Part shown: positions 47,521-59,571 of the stretch, in pieces
Numbering within the stretch: position 1 is the first letter of the stretch
Layout: each line of letters begins with the position of its first letter
NCBI GenBank assembly: GCA_029961685.1
Contig: JARWKL010000012.1
Location: 12,245,955 to 12,309,954, forward strand
Direction of reading: 5' to 3'
DNA from: Aristolochia californica
Taxonomy: Eukaryota > Streptophyta > Magnoliopsida > Piperales > Aristolochiaceae
DNA: 64,000 bases
The notes under the pieces: generated by a model
The model's input: only the letters and a program-made list of their open reading frames with translations
Database searches by the model: none
What the model was told of the DNA's origin: nothing
Made by a program: the position numbers and the translations under genes

Positions 47521-48179
47521 GCTTGAAACAAGTTAAAGATGCAAATGACCTATGGATCCAAAGCTTTTAAAGAGAATTACAAACGCTCATTATATTTTGA
47601 AGTGAACGTACGGCGGGATATTTACCCGAGTCAAACTAGCCATTATTTTGCCCGTTTGCAAAAAGCTGACCTCACAATCATAGATGATTGTAAAGTGATT
47701 TTTCATTCGTAACGGGCTATATTATTGTAAGAAATGACTTATGGACTGGGAGTTAACAGTCAGTTAAAAATACCCCGCCTCCCCGTTTTCTCGACGATTG
47801 CAAAACCTGAGATATAAAAACTAAAAAGATCTTACAAACACTCTTTCGAATTATCTCTCCCTACATTTGTGCATTGTGCATCTCCATTTTAGATATACAC
47901 TTTTTTCTTAAATCAAAACTTTGAGTTTTCCCTCTCCCTTCATCCCATAAACCTAAAAAGGCGAATAAATCACTACAAAATGAAAATTTTAGAGTTTATG
48001 TGTGAAAAAAAAATTAAAACAATAACAAATGTAAGTATAGAAAATTTATTCACACACCACAAATGAACACAAAAGTTTTGTTTTCCAAGTTTGGGAAATT
48101 CCACTAGTTCAACCCAAATTGCATGGAATTTTGCAAGAAAGAGATTTCTTCTACACGTGTTTTAAAAATGGATATGCAT
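47521..48179 (+). repeat. Satellite unit 73, mosaic D head / B body with 16-base deletion (duplicon copy 1)
   Basis: 659 bases. The D head continues into B (GGGAGTTAACAGTCAG). GATCTTACAAACACTC at about 47829 shows a 16-base loss between TTACAA direct repeats, shared with units 82, 84 (as TTTCAA) and 93. Confidence 0.92.
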
Positions 48180-48852
48180 GCTTGAAACATGTTAAAGATG
48201 CAAATGACCTAACGATCCAAAGCTTTTAAAGAGAATAACAAACGCTTATTAAATTTTCAATGAACGTTCGGTGGGATATTTACCATAATTAAACTAGCCA
48301 TTATTTTTCCCGTTTACAAAAAGCTTACCTAACAATCATAGATGATTGTAAAGTGATTTATCATCCGTAACGAGCTATATTTTTGTAAGATATGACTTAT
48401 GGATTGGGAGTCAACACTCAGTTAAAAACACCCTGCCTCCCCCTTTTCCCGACGATTGCAAAACCTGAGATATAAAAACTAAAAAGAGCTTAAATTTCCT
48501 AAAAATTACAGACACTCTTTGGAATTATCTCTCTCTACATTTTTGCACTGTACATCTCCATTTTAAATGTGCACTTTTTTCTTAAATCAAAAAATTGAGT
48601 TTTCTCTCTCCCTTCATCCCGTAAACAAAAAAAGTCAAATAGATCACAGCAAAATGAAAATTTTTGAATTTATGTATGGAAAAAATTTAAAACAATAACA
48701 AATGTAAGTAAAGAATATTTATTCACACACCAAAAATTAACACAAAACTTTTGTTATCCAAGTTTGGGAAATTCCACTAGTTCAACCCTAATAGCTTGAA
48801 ATTTTACAAGAAAGAGATTTCTTCTACACGTGTTTTAAAAATGGATATGCAA
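48180..48852 (+). repeat. Satellite unit 74, class C (duplicon copy 1)
   Basis: 673 bases. CCTAACGATCC destroys the BamHI-type site. TTTTTGCACTGTACATC and AATGTGCAC are shared with unit 83. Confidence 0.92.
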
Positions 48853-49524
48853 GCTTGAAACATGTTAAAGATGCAAATGACCTATGCATCCAAAGCTTAT
48901 AAAGAGAATAATATACGCTCATTAAATTCTCTAGTGAACGAGCGGTGGGATATTTACACGAGTCAAACAAGCCATTATTTTGCTCGTTTGCAAAAAGCTG
49001 ACCTAACAATCATAGATGATTGTAAAGTGATTTTTCATTCATAATGGGCTATATTATTGTAAGAAATGATTTATGGATTGGGAGTCAATACTCAATTAAA
49101 AATTCCCCGCCTCCCCCTTTTCCCGATGATTGCAAAACCTGAGAAGTAAAAAGTGAAAAGAGCTCACAATCCTTAAAAATCACAGACACTCTTTGGAATT
49201 ATATCTCTCCACATTTGTGCATTGTGCATCTCCATTTTAAGTGTACACTTTTTTATTAAATTAAACTTTGAGTTTTCGTTCTCCCTTCATGCCGTAAACA
49301 AAAAAAGGTAAATAGATCTCAAAAAAATGTAAATTTTAGAGTTTATGTATGGAAAAAAATTAAAACAATAACAAATGTAAGTAATGAAAATTTATTCACA
49401 CACCAGAAATGAACACAAAATTTAGTTATCCAAGATTGGGAAATTCGACTAGTTCAACCCTAATAGCTTGGAATTTTACAAGAAAGAAAATTCTTCTACA
49501 CGTGTTTTAAAAATGGATATGCAT
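48853..49524 (+). repeat. Satellite unit 75, class A head / D-type tail (duplicon copy 1)
   Basis: 672 bases. GAACGAGCGGTGGG and TACACGAGTC are shared with unit 86. GAAGTAAAAAGTGAAAAG is in the middle. The frame 48862-49044 is open. The minus-strand frame at 48824-49009 is its mirror and has no support. Confidence 0.9.
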
Positions 49525-50198
49525 GCTTGAAACATGTTAAAGATGCAAATGACCTATGGATCCAAAGCTTTTAATGAGGATAACAAACACTCCTTAAATT
49601 GTGAAGTGAACGTGCGGCGGGATATTTACCCTAGTTAAACAAGCCAATTATTTTGCCCGTTTGCAAAAAGTTGACCTAGCAATCATAGATGATTGTAATG
49701 TGATTTATCATGAGTAACCGGCTATATTTTTGTAAGAAATGACATACGGATTGGGAGTCAACAATCAGTTAAAAATACCCCGCCTCCCCGTTTTCTCGAC
49801 GATTGCAAAACCCGAGATATAAAAACTAAAAAGATCTTACAATCCCTAAAAATTACAAACACTCTTTGGAATTATCTCTCCCTACATTTGTGCATTGTGC
49901 ATCTCCATTTTAGATGTACATTTTTTTCTTGAATCAAAACTTTGAGTTTTCACTCTCCCTTCATCCCGTAAACCAAAAAAGGCAAATAGATCACTACAAA
50001 ATAAAAATTTTAGAGTTTAGGTGTGAAAAAAAATTAAAACAATAACAAATGTAAGTATAGAAAATTAATCACACACCACGAATGAACACAAAAGTTTTGT
50101 TTTCCAAGTTTGGGAAATTCCACTAGTTCAACCCTAATGGCATGGAATTTTACAAGAAATAGATTTCTTCTACACGTGTTTTAAAAATGGATATGCAT
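49525..50198 (+). repeat. Satellite unit 76, class B
   Basis: 674 bases. Its head resembles unit 70 (AAATTGTGAAGTG, TTAAACAAGCCAATTATTTT). TACCCTAGTTAAAC has an in-frame stop. It carries the TTTTCTCGACG marker without the 16-base deletion. Confidence 0.92.
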
Positions 50199-50874
50199 GC
50201 TTGAAACATGTCAAAGATGCAAATGACCTATGGATCCAAAGCTTTTAAAGAGAATAACAAATGCTTATTAAATTTTCAATGAACGTGCGGTGGGATATGT
50301 ACCAGAATCAAACTAGCCATTATTTTGCTAGTTCACAAAAAGCTTACCTAACAATCATAGATGATTGTAAAGTGATTTATCATCCGTAACGGGCTATATT
50401 TTTGTAAGAAATGACTTACGGATTCGGAGTCAACACTCAGTTAAAAACACCCCGCCTCCCCCTTTTCCCGACGATTGCAAAACCTGAGATATAAAAACTA
50501 AAAACAGCTTAAATTCCCTAAAAATTACAGACAGTCTTTGGAATTACTTCTCTCTACATTTGTGCACTGTGTGCATCTCCATTTTAAATGTACTCTTTTT
50601 TCTTAAATCAAAACTTTGAGTTTTCTCTCTCAATTCATCCCGTAAACAAAAAATAAGCCAATAGATCACTGCAAAATAAAAATTTTTGAGTTTATGTATG
50701 GAAAAAATTTAAAACAATAACAAATGTAAGTAAAGAAAATTTTTTCACACATTAAAAATTAACACAAAATTTTTGTTATCCAAGTTTGGGAAATTCCACT
50801 AGTTCAACCCTCATAGCTTGGAATTTTACAGGAAAGAGATTTCTTCTACACGTGTTTTAAAAATGGATATGCAA
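50199..50874 (+). repeat. Satellite unit 77, class C (duplicon copy 2)
   Basis: 676 bases. CTCTCAATTCATCCC and AAGCCAATAGATCAC match unit 67. An extra GT in GCACTGTGTGCATC is private. Confidence 0.9.
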
Positions 50875-51548
50875 GCTTCAAACATGTTGAAGATGCAAAT
50901 GACCTATGCATCCAAAGCTTTTAAAGAGAATAACATACGCTCATTAAATTCTCTAGTGAACCTTGCGGTGGGATATTTACCCGAGTTAAATAAGCTATTA
51001 TTTTGCCCGTTTGCAAAAAGCTGACCTAACAATCATAGATGATTGTAAAGTTATATTTTATTCGTAACGGGCTATATTATTGTAAGAAATGACTTACGGA
51101 TTGGGAGTCAACACTCAATTAAAGATCCCCCGCCTCCCCCTTTTCCCGACGATTAAAAAACCTGAGATATAAAAACTGAAAAGAGCTTACAATCCTTAAA
51201 AATCATGGACACTCTTTGGAATTATATCTCTCTACATTTGTGCATTGTGCATCTCCATTTTGGATGTACACTTTTTTATAATATCAAAACTTTGAGATTT
51301 CATTCTCGCTTCATGCCGTCAACAAAAAAAGTTATATTGATCACAACAAAATGTAAATTTTAGAGTTTATGTATGGAAAAAAATTAAAACAATAACAAAT
51401 GTAATTAATGAAAATTTATTCACACACCACAAATGAGCACAAAATTTAGTTATCCAAGATTGGGAAATTCCACTAGTTCAACCATAATAGCTTGGAATTT
51501 TCCAAGATTGAGAATTCTTCTACACGTGTTTTAAAAATGGAAATGCAT
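50875..51548 (+). repeat. Satellite unit 78, class A-prime (duplicon copy 2)
   Basis: 674 bases and matching unit 68 (GCATCC, AATGTAATTAATG, GAGCACAAAATTTAG). An extra C in GAACCTTGCGG breaks the frame, so the open frame at 50818-51024 ends in a different phase. Confidence 0.9.
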
Positions 51549-52213
51549 GCATGAAACATGTTAAAGATGCAAACGACCTATGGATCCAAAGCTTTTAATG
51601 AGAATAACAAACACTCATTAAATTCTGAAGTGAACGTGCGGCGGGATATTTACCCGAGTCAAATAAGCCATTATTTTGCTCGCTTCCAAAAAGCTGACCT
51701 AACAATCATAGATGATTGTAATGTGATTTATCATGAGTAACGGGCTATATTTTTGTAAGAAATGACATACGGATTGGGAGTCAACAGTCAGTTAAAAATA
51801 CCCCGCCTCCCCGTTTTCCCGACGATTGCAAAGCCTGAGATATAAAAACTAAAAAGATCTTACAATCCCTAAAAATTACAGACACTCTTTGGAATTATCT
51901 CTCCCTACATTTGTGCATCTCCATTTTAGATGTACACTTTTTTCTTAAATCAAAACTTTGAGTTTTCGCTCTCCCTTCATCCCGTAAACCAAAAAAGGCA
52001 AATAGATCATAACAAAATGAAAATTTTAGAGTTTATGTGAGAAAAAAATTAAAACAATAACAAATGTAAGTATAGAAATTTTATTCACACACCACAAATG
52101 AACACAAAAGTTTTGTTTTCCAAGTTTGGGAAATTCCTCTAGTTCAACCCAATTGCATGGAATTTTACAAGAAAGAGATTTCTTCTACATGTGTTTTAAA
52201 AATAGATATGCAT
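51549..52213 (+). repeat. Satellite unit 79, class B composite (duplicon copy 2)
   Basis: 665 bases. The start matches unit 69 (GCATGAAACATG after AATGCAT), the part around 51660-51690 matches unit 66 (AATAAGCC, GCTCGCTTCC), and the tail matches unit 70 (ACATTTGTGCATCTCC). The frame 51558-51740 is open. Confidence 0.9.
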
Positions 52214-52885
52214 GCTTGAAACATGTTAAAGATGCAAATGACCTATGGATCCAAAGCGTTTAAAGAGAATAACAAACGCTCATTAAATTCTCAATGAACG
52301 TGCGGTGGGATATTTACTAGAATCAAACTAGCCATTATTTTTCCCATTTACAAAAAGCTTACCTAACAATCATAGATGATTGTAAAGTGATTTATCATCC
52401 GTAACGAGTTATATTTTTTTAAGATATGACTTATGGATTGGGAGTCAACACTCAGTTAAGAATACTCCGCCTCCCCGTTTTCCCGATGATTGCAAAACCT
52501 GAGATATAAAAACTAAAAAGATCTTAAAATCCCTAAAAATTACAAACACTCTGTGGAATTATCTCTCCCTACATTTGTGCATTGTGCATCTCCATTTTAG
52601 ATGTACACTTTTTTCTTAAATCAAAACATTGAGTTTTCTTTCTCCCTTCATCCCATAAACCAAAAAAGGCAAATCGATCACAACCAAATGAAAATTTTAG
52701 AGTTTATGTGTGAAAAAAATTAAAACAATAACAAATTTAAGTATAGAAAATTTATTCACACACCACAAATGAACACAAAAGTTTTGTTTTCCAAGTTTGG
52801 CAAATTCCACTAGTTCAACCCTTATTGCTTTTAATTTTACAAGATAGAGATTTGTTCTACACGTGTTTTAAAAATAGATATGCAT
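52214..52885 (+). repeat. Satellite unit 80, mosaic C/B (duplicon copy 2)
   Basis: 672 bases and nearly identical to unit 71 at a 6,036-base offset, including AATACTCCGCC, CACTCTGTGG and CTTATTGCTTTTAATTTT. Confidence 0.93.
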
Positions 52886-53556
52886 GCTTGAAACATGTTA
52901 AAGATGCAAATGACTTATGGATCTGTAGCTTTTAAAGAGAATAAAAAACGCTAATTAAATTCTCAATGAAAGTACGGTGGGATATTTACAAGAACAAACT
53001 AGCCATTACTTTGCCCGTTTACAAAAAGCTTACCTAACAATCATAGATGATTGTAAAGTGATTTATCATCCGCAACGGGCTATATTTTTGTAAGAAATGA
53101 CTTACGGATTGGGAGTCAACACTCAGTTAAAAACACCCCGCCTCCCCCTTTTCCTGACGATTGCAAAACCAGAGATATAAAAATTAAAAAGAGCTTACAA
53201 TCCTTAAAAATCACAGACACTCTTTGGAATTATCTCTCTCTAAATTTGTGCATTGTGCATCTCCATTTTAAATGTACGCTTTTTTCTTAAATCAAAACTT
53301 TGAGTTTTCGTTCTCCCTTCATGCCGTAAACAAAACAAGGCAAATAGATCACAACAAAATGAAACTTTTAGGGTTTAGGAATGGAAAAAACGTAAAACAA
53401 AAACAAATGTAAGTAATGAAAATTTACTCACACACCACAAATGGACACAAAATTAAGTTATCCAAGATTGGGAAATTCCACTAGTCCAACCCTAATAGCT
53501 TGGAATTTTACAAGAAAGAGATTTCTTCTACACGTGTTTTAAAAATGGATATGCAT
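52886..53556 (+). repeat. Satellite unit 81, mosaic C/A-prime (duplicon copy 2)
   Basis: 671 bases and nearly identical to unit 72 at a 6,036-base offset (GAAAGTACGG, GGGTTTAGGAATGG). Confidence 0.93.
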
Positions 53557-54214
53557 GCTTGAAACAAGTTAAAGATGCAAATGACCTATGGATCCAAAGC
53601 TTTTAAAGAGAATTACAAACGCTCATTATATTTTGAAGTGAACGTACGGCGGGATATTTACCCGAGTCAAACTAGCCATTATTTTGCCCGTTTGCAAAAA
53701 GCTGACCTAACAATCATAGATGATTGTAAAGTGATTTTTCATTCGTAACGGGCTATATTATTGTAAGAAATGACTTACGGACTGGGAGTTAACAGTCAGT
53801 TAAAAATACCCCGCCTCCCCGTTTTCTCGACGATTGCAAAACCTGAGATATAAAAACTAAAAAGATCTTACAAACACTCTTTCGAATTATCTCTCCCTAC
53901 ATTTGTGCATTGTGCATCTCCATTTTAGATGTACACTTTTTTCTTAAATCAAAACTTTGAGTTTTCCCTCTCCCTTTATCCCGTAAACCTAAAAAGGCGA
54001 ATAAATCACTACAAAATGAAAATTTTAGAGTTTATGTGTGAAAAAAAATTAAAACAATAACAAATGTAAGTATAGAAAATTTATTCACACACCACAAATG
54101 AACACAAAAGTTTTGTTTTCCAAGTTTGGGAAATTCCACTAGTTCAACCCTGATTGCAAGGAATTTTGCAAGAAAGAGATTTCTTCTACACGTGTTTTAA
54201 AAATGGATATGCAT
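53557..54214 (+). repeat. Satellite unit 82, mosaic D/B with 16-base deletion (duplicon copy 2)
   Basis: 658 bases. It matches unit 73 with the same TTACAA-flanked 16-base loss (junction 53868-53873). It is also the template for the neighbouring unit 84. Confidence 0.93.
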
Positions 54215-54885
54215 GCTTGAAACATGTTAAAGATGCAAATGACCTAATGATCCAAAGCTTTTAAAGAGAATAACAAACGCTTATTAAATTTTCAATGAAC
54301 GTTCGGTGGGATATTTACCATAATCAAACTAGCCATTATTTTTCCCGTTTACAAAAAGCTTACCTAACAATCATAGATGATTGTAAAGTGATTTATCATC
54401 CGTAACGGGCTATATTTTTGTAAGATATGACTTATGGATTGGGAGTCAACACTCAGTTAAAAACACTCTGCGTCCCCCTTTTCCCGACGATTGCAAAACC
54501 TGAGATATAAAAACTAAAAAGAGCTTAAATTTCCTAAAAATTACAGACACTCTTTGGAATTATCTCTCTCTACATTTTTGCACTGTACATCTCCATTTTA
54601 AATGTGCACTTTTTTCTTAAATCAAAAAATTGAGTTTTCTCTCTACCTTCATCCTCTAAACAAAAAATGGCAAATAGATCACAGCAAAATGAAAATTTTT
54701 GAGTTTATGTATGGAAAAATTTAAAACAATAACAAATGTACGTAAAGAAATTTATTCACACACCAAAAATTAACACAAAACTTTTGTTATCCAAGTTTGG
54801 GAAATTCCACTAGTTCAACCCTAATAGCTTGGAATTTTACAAGAAAGAGATTTCTTCTACACGTGTTTTAAAAATGGATATGCAA
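54215..54885 (+). repeat. Satellite unit 83, class C (duplicon copy 2)
   Basis: 671 bases. CCTAATGATCC lacks the BamHI-type site. It matches unit 74 at a 6,035-base offset. Confidence 0.92.
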
Positions 54886-55542
54886 GCTTGAAACATGTTA
54901 AAGATGCAAATGACCTATGGATCCAAAGCTTTTAAAGAGAATAACATACGCTCATTATATTCTGAAGTGAACGTGCGGCGGGATATTTATCCGAGTCAAA
55001 CAAGCCATTATTTTGCCCGTTTGCAAAAAGCTGACCTAACAATCATAGATGATTGTAAAGTAATTTTTCATTCGTAACGGGCTATATTATTGTAAGAAAT
55101 GACTTACGGATTGGGAGTTAATAGTCAGTTAAAAATACCCCGCCTCCCCGTTTTCTCGACGATTGCAAAACCTGAGATATAAAAACTAAAAAGATCTTTC
55201 AAACACTCTTTGGAATTATCTCTCCCTACATTTGTGCATTGTGCATCTCCATTTTAGATGTACACTTTTTTCTTAAATCAAAACTTTGAGTTTTCTCTCT
55301 CCCTTCATCCCGTAAACCTAAAAAGGCTAAAAGATCACTACAAAATGAAAATTTTAGAGTTTATGTGTCAAAAAAATTAAAACAATAACAAATGTAAGTA
55401 TACAAAATTTATTCACACACCACAAATGAACACAAAAGTTTTGTTTTCCAAGTTTGGGAAATTCAACTAGTTCAACCCTAATTGCATGGAATTTTACAAG
55501 AAAGAAATTTCTTCTACACATGTTTTAAAAATGGATATGCAT
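54886..55542 (+). repeat. Satellite unit 84, mosaic A / D / B with 16-base deletion
   Basis: 657 bases. The A start (AACATACGCTC) switches within 70 bases to D (TTCTGAAGTGAACG), then to a B middle (GGGAGTTAATAGTCAG) with the deletion at about 55198. The frame 54895-55077 is open. It repeats unit 82 at 1,329 bases. Confidence 0.9.
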
Positions 55543-56215
55543 GCTTGAAACATGTTAAAGATGCAAATGACCTAACGATCGAAAGCTTTTAAAGAGAATA
55601 ACAAATGCTCATTAAATTCTCAATGAACGTGCGGTGGGATATTTACCAGAATCAATCTAGCCATTATTATGCCCGTTTACAAAAAGCTTACCTAACAATC
55701 AAAGATGATTGTAAAGTGATTTATCATCCGTAACGAGCTATATTTTTCTAAGATATGACTTACGGATTGGGAGTCAACACTCAGTTAAAAACACCCCGCC
55801 TCCCCCTTTTCCCGATGATTGCATAACCTGAGATATAAAAACTAAAAAGAGCTTAAATTCCCTAAAAATTACAGACACTCTTTGGAATTATCTCTCTCTA
55901 CATTTGTGCACTGTGCATCTCCATTTTAAATGTGCACTTTTTTCTTAAACCAAAAATTTGAGTTTTCTCTCTCCCTTCATCCCGTAAACAAAAAAAGTCA
56001 AATAGATCACTGCAAAATGAAAATTTTTGAGTTTATGTATGGAAAAATTTTAAAACAATAACAAATGTAAGTAAAGAAAATTTATTCACACACCAAAAAT
56101 TAACACAAAACTTTTGTTATCCAAGTTTGGGAAATTCCACTAGTTCAACCCTAATAGCTTGGAATTTTACAAGAAAGAGATTTCTTCTACACGTGTTTTA
56201 AATATGGATATGCAA
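55543..56215 (+). repeat. Satellite unit 85, class C
   Basis: 673 bases. CCTAACGATCGAAAGC turns the BamHI-type site into CGATCG. It pairs with unit 83 (AATGTGCAC), forming the second copy of a D/B-C dimer. Confidence 0.92.
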
Positions 56216-56886
56216 GCTTGAAACATGTTAAATATGCAAATGACCTATGCATCCAAAGCTATTAAAGAGAATAGCAAACGCTCATTAAATTCTCTAGTGA
56301 ACGAGCGGTGGGATATTTACACGAGTCAAACAAGTCATTATTTTGCCCCTTTGCAAAAAGCTGACCCAATAATTATAGATGATTGTAATGTGATTTTTCA
56401 TTCGTAACGGGCTATATTATTGTAGTAAATGATTTACGGATTGGGAGTCAACATTCAATTAAAAATCCCCCGCCTCCCCCTTTTCCCGACGATTGCAAAA
56501 CCTGAGAACTAAAAACTGAAAAGAGCTCACAATCCTTAAAAATCACAGACACTCTTTGGAATTATGTCTCTACATTTGTGCATTGTGGATCTCCATTTTA
56601 GATGTACACTTTTTTATTAAATCAAAACTTTGAGTTTTCATTCTCCCTTCATGCCGTAAACAAAAAAAGGTAAATAGATCACAACAAAATGTAAATTTTA
56701 GTGTTTTTGTTTGGAAAAAAATTAAAACAATAACAAATGTAAGTAATGAAAATTTATTCACACACCACAAATGAACACAAAATTTAGTTATCCAAGATTG
56801 GGAAATTCCACTAGTTCAACCCTAATAGCTTGGAATTTTACAAGAAAGAGAATTCTTCTACACGTATTTTAAAAATGGATATGCAT
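56216..56886 (+). repeat. Satellite unit 86, class A head / D-type tail
   Basis: 671 bases. GCATCCAAAGC and GAACGAGCGGTGGG identify it as the counterpart of unit 75, eleven units away. The frame 56225-56407 is open. Confidence 0.9.
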
Positions 56887-57559
56887 GCTTGAAACATGTT
56901 AAAGATGCAAATGACCTACGGATCCAAAGCTTTTAATAAGAATAACAAACACTCATTAAATTCTGAAATGAACGTGCAGCGAGATGTTTACCCGAGTCAA
57001 ACAAGCCATTATTTTGCCCGTTTGCAAAAAGCTGACCTAACAATCATAGAAGATTGTAATATGATTTATCATGAGTAACGGGCTATATTTTTGTAAGAAA
57101 TGACATACGGATTGGGAGTCAACAGTCAGTTAAAAATACCCCACGTCCCCGTTTTCCCGATGATTGCAAAACCTGAGATATAAAAACTAAAAAGATCTTA
57201 CAATCCCTAAAAATTACAAACACACTTTGGAATTATCTCTCCCGACATTTGTGCATTGTGCATCTCCATTTTAGATGTACACTTTTTTTTTAAATGAAAA
57301 CTTTGAGTTTTCGCTCTCCCTTCATCCCGTAAACAAAAAAAGGCAAATAGATCACAACAAAATGAAAATTTTAGAGTTTATGTGTCAAAAAAATTGAAAC
57401 AATAACAAATGTAAGTATACTAAATTAATTCACAGGCCACAAATGAACACAAAAGTTTTGTTTTCCAAGTTTGGGAAATTCCTCTAGTTCAACCCTAATT
57501 GCATGGAATTTTACAAGAAAGAGATTTCTTCTACACGTGTTTTAAAAATGGATATGCAT
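56887..57559 (+). repeat. Satellite unit 87, class B
   Basis: 673 bases, B throughout. CTACGGATCC and GTGCAGCGAGATG are private. The dyad second arm is changed (CATAGAAGATTG). The frame 56896-57078 is open. Confidence 0.92.
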
Positions 57560-58227
57560 GCCTGAAACAAGTTAAAGATGCAAATGACTTATGGATCCGA
57601 AGCTTTTAAAGAGAATAAGAAACGCTCATTAAATTCACAATGAATGTGCGGTGGGATATTTACAAGAATCAAACTAGCCATTATTTTGCCCGTTTACAAA
57701 AAGCTTACTAACAATCATAGATGATTGTCACGTGATTTATCATCCGTAACGGGCTATATTTTTGTAAGAAATGACTTACGGATTGGGAGTCAACACTCAG
57801 TTAAAAACACCCCACCTCCCCTTTTCCCGACGATTGCAAAACCTGAGATATAAAAACTAAAAAAAGCATAAATTCCCTAAAAAATACAGACACTCTTTGG
57901 AATTATCTTTCACTACATTTGGGTACTGTGCGTCTCCATTTTAAATGTACACTTTTTTCTTAAATCAAAACTTTGAGTTTTCTCTCTCCATTCATCCTGT
58001 AAACAAAAAATGGCAAATAGACACAGCAAAATGAAAATTTTTGAGTTTATGTATGGAAAAATTTAAAACAATAACAAATGTAAGTAAAGAAATTTATTCA
58101 CACAACAAAAATTAACACAAAAATTTTGTTATCCAAGTTTGGGAAATTCCACTAGTTCAACCCTAATAGCTTGGAGTTTTACTAGAAAGAGATTTCTTCT
58201 ACACGTGTTTTAAAAATAGATATGCAA
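57560..58227 (+). repeat. Satellite unit 88, class C
   Basis: 668 bases. GGATCCGAAGC, GAATAAGAAAC and AAATTCACAATGAA are shared only with unit 90. This is the first half of a duplicated C-A dimer. Confidence 0.92.
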
Positions 58228-58902
58228 GCTTCAAACCTGTTAAAGATGCAAATGACCTATGGATCCAAAGCTTTTAAAGAGAATAACATACGCTCATTAA
58301 ATTCTCTAGGGAACGTGCGGTGGGATATTTACCCGAGTCAAACAAGCCATTATTTTGCCCGTTTGCAAAAAGCTGACCTAACAATCATAGATGAGTGTAA
58401 AGTGATTTTTCATTCGTAACAGGGTATATTATTGTAAGAAATGACTTACGGATTGGGAGTCAATACTCAATTAAAAATCCCCCGCCTCACCCTTTTCCCG
58501 ACGATTGCAAAACCTGAGATATAAAAACTGAAAAGAGCTTACAATCCTTAAAAATCACAGACACTCTTTGGAATTATATCTCTCTACATTTGTGCATTGT
58601 GCATCTCCATTTTAGATGAACACTTTTTTCTTAAATCAAAACTTTGAGTTTTCGCTCTCCCTTCATCCCGTAAACAAAAAAAGGCAAATAGATCACTACA
58701 AAATGAAAATTTTAGAGTTTATGTGTGAAAAAAAAATTAGATCAATAACAAATGTAAGTACAGAAAATTTATTCACACACCACAAATGAACACAAAAGTT
58801 TTGTTTTCCAAGTTTGGGAAATTCCTCTAGTTCAACCCTAATTGCATGGAATTTTACAAGAAAGAGATTTCTTCTACACGTGTTTTAAAAACGGATATGC
58901 AT
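58228..58902 (+). repeat. Satellite unit 89, A-prime head / B tail
   Basis: 675 bases. CTCTAGGGAACG and CCTCACCCTTTT are shared with unit 91. The tail is B from about 58640. The frame 58222-58419 is open. Confidence 0.9.
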
Positions 58903-59571
58903 GCTTGAAACATGTTAAAGATGCAAATGACCTATGGATCCGAAGCTTTTAAAGAGAATAAGAAACACTCATTAAATTCACAATGAACGTGCGGTGGGAT
59001 ATTTACAAAAATCAAACTAGCGATTATTTTGCCCGTTTACAAAAAGCTTACCTAACAATCATAGATGATTGTAACGTGATTTATCATCCGTAACGGGCTA
59101 TATTTTTGTTAGAAATGACTTACGGATTGGGAGTCAACACTCAGTTAAAAACACCCCACCTCCCCTTTTCCCGAAGATTGCAAAACCTGAGATATAAAAA
59201 CTAAAAAAACCTAAATTCTCTAAAAATTACAGACACTCTTTGGAATTATCTCTCTCTACATTTGTGCACTGTGCGTCTCCATTTTAAAAGTACACTTTTT
59301 TCTTCAATCAAAACTTTGAGTTTTCTCTCTCCCTTCATCCTGTAAACAAAAAATGGCAAATAGATCACAGCAAAATGAAAATTTTTGAGTTTATGTATGG
59401 AAAAGTTTAAAACAATAACAAATGTAAGTAAAGAAATTTATTCACACACCAAAAATTAACACAAAACTTTTGTTATCCAAGTTTTGGAAATTCCACTAGT
59501 TCAACCCTAATAGCTTGGAATTTTACAAGAATGAGATTTCTTCTACACGTGTTTTAAAAATGGATATGCAA
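58903..59571 (+). repeat. Satellite unit 90, class C
   Basis: 669 bases and a twin of unit 88 at a 1,343-base offset. CCCGAAGATTGC and the short AAAAACCTAAATTCTC middle are private. Confidence 0.92.

Larger units (their letters stand above)
43495..49524 (+). repeat. Large duplicon, copy 1 (units 67-75)
   Basis: The private marks of units 67-69 recur at a 6,704-6,708 base offset and those of units 70-74 at 6,035-6,037 bases. The order is C, A-prime, B/D, B, C/B, C/A-prime, D/B, C, A. Confidence 0.88.
53557..56215 (+). repeat. Duplicated D/B-C dimer (units 82-83 and 84-85)
   Basis: Two copies of about 1,329 bases. Both have the 16-base deletion, the GGGAGTTAA variant and BamHI-site loss in the following C unit. 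Copy 1 of the large duplicon lacks this expansion. Confidence 0.88.
50199..56886 (+). repeat. Large duplicon, copy 2 (units 77-86)
   Basis: The counterpart of 43495-49524. One unit is absent (units 69 and 70 correspond to the composite unit 79). Two units were added (units 84-85 duplicate 82-83) before the counterpart of unit 75 is reached at unit 86. Confidence 0.85.
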
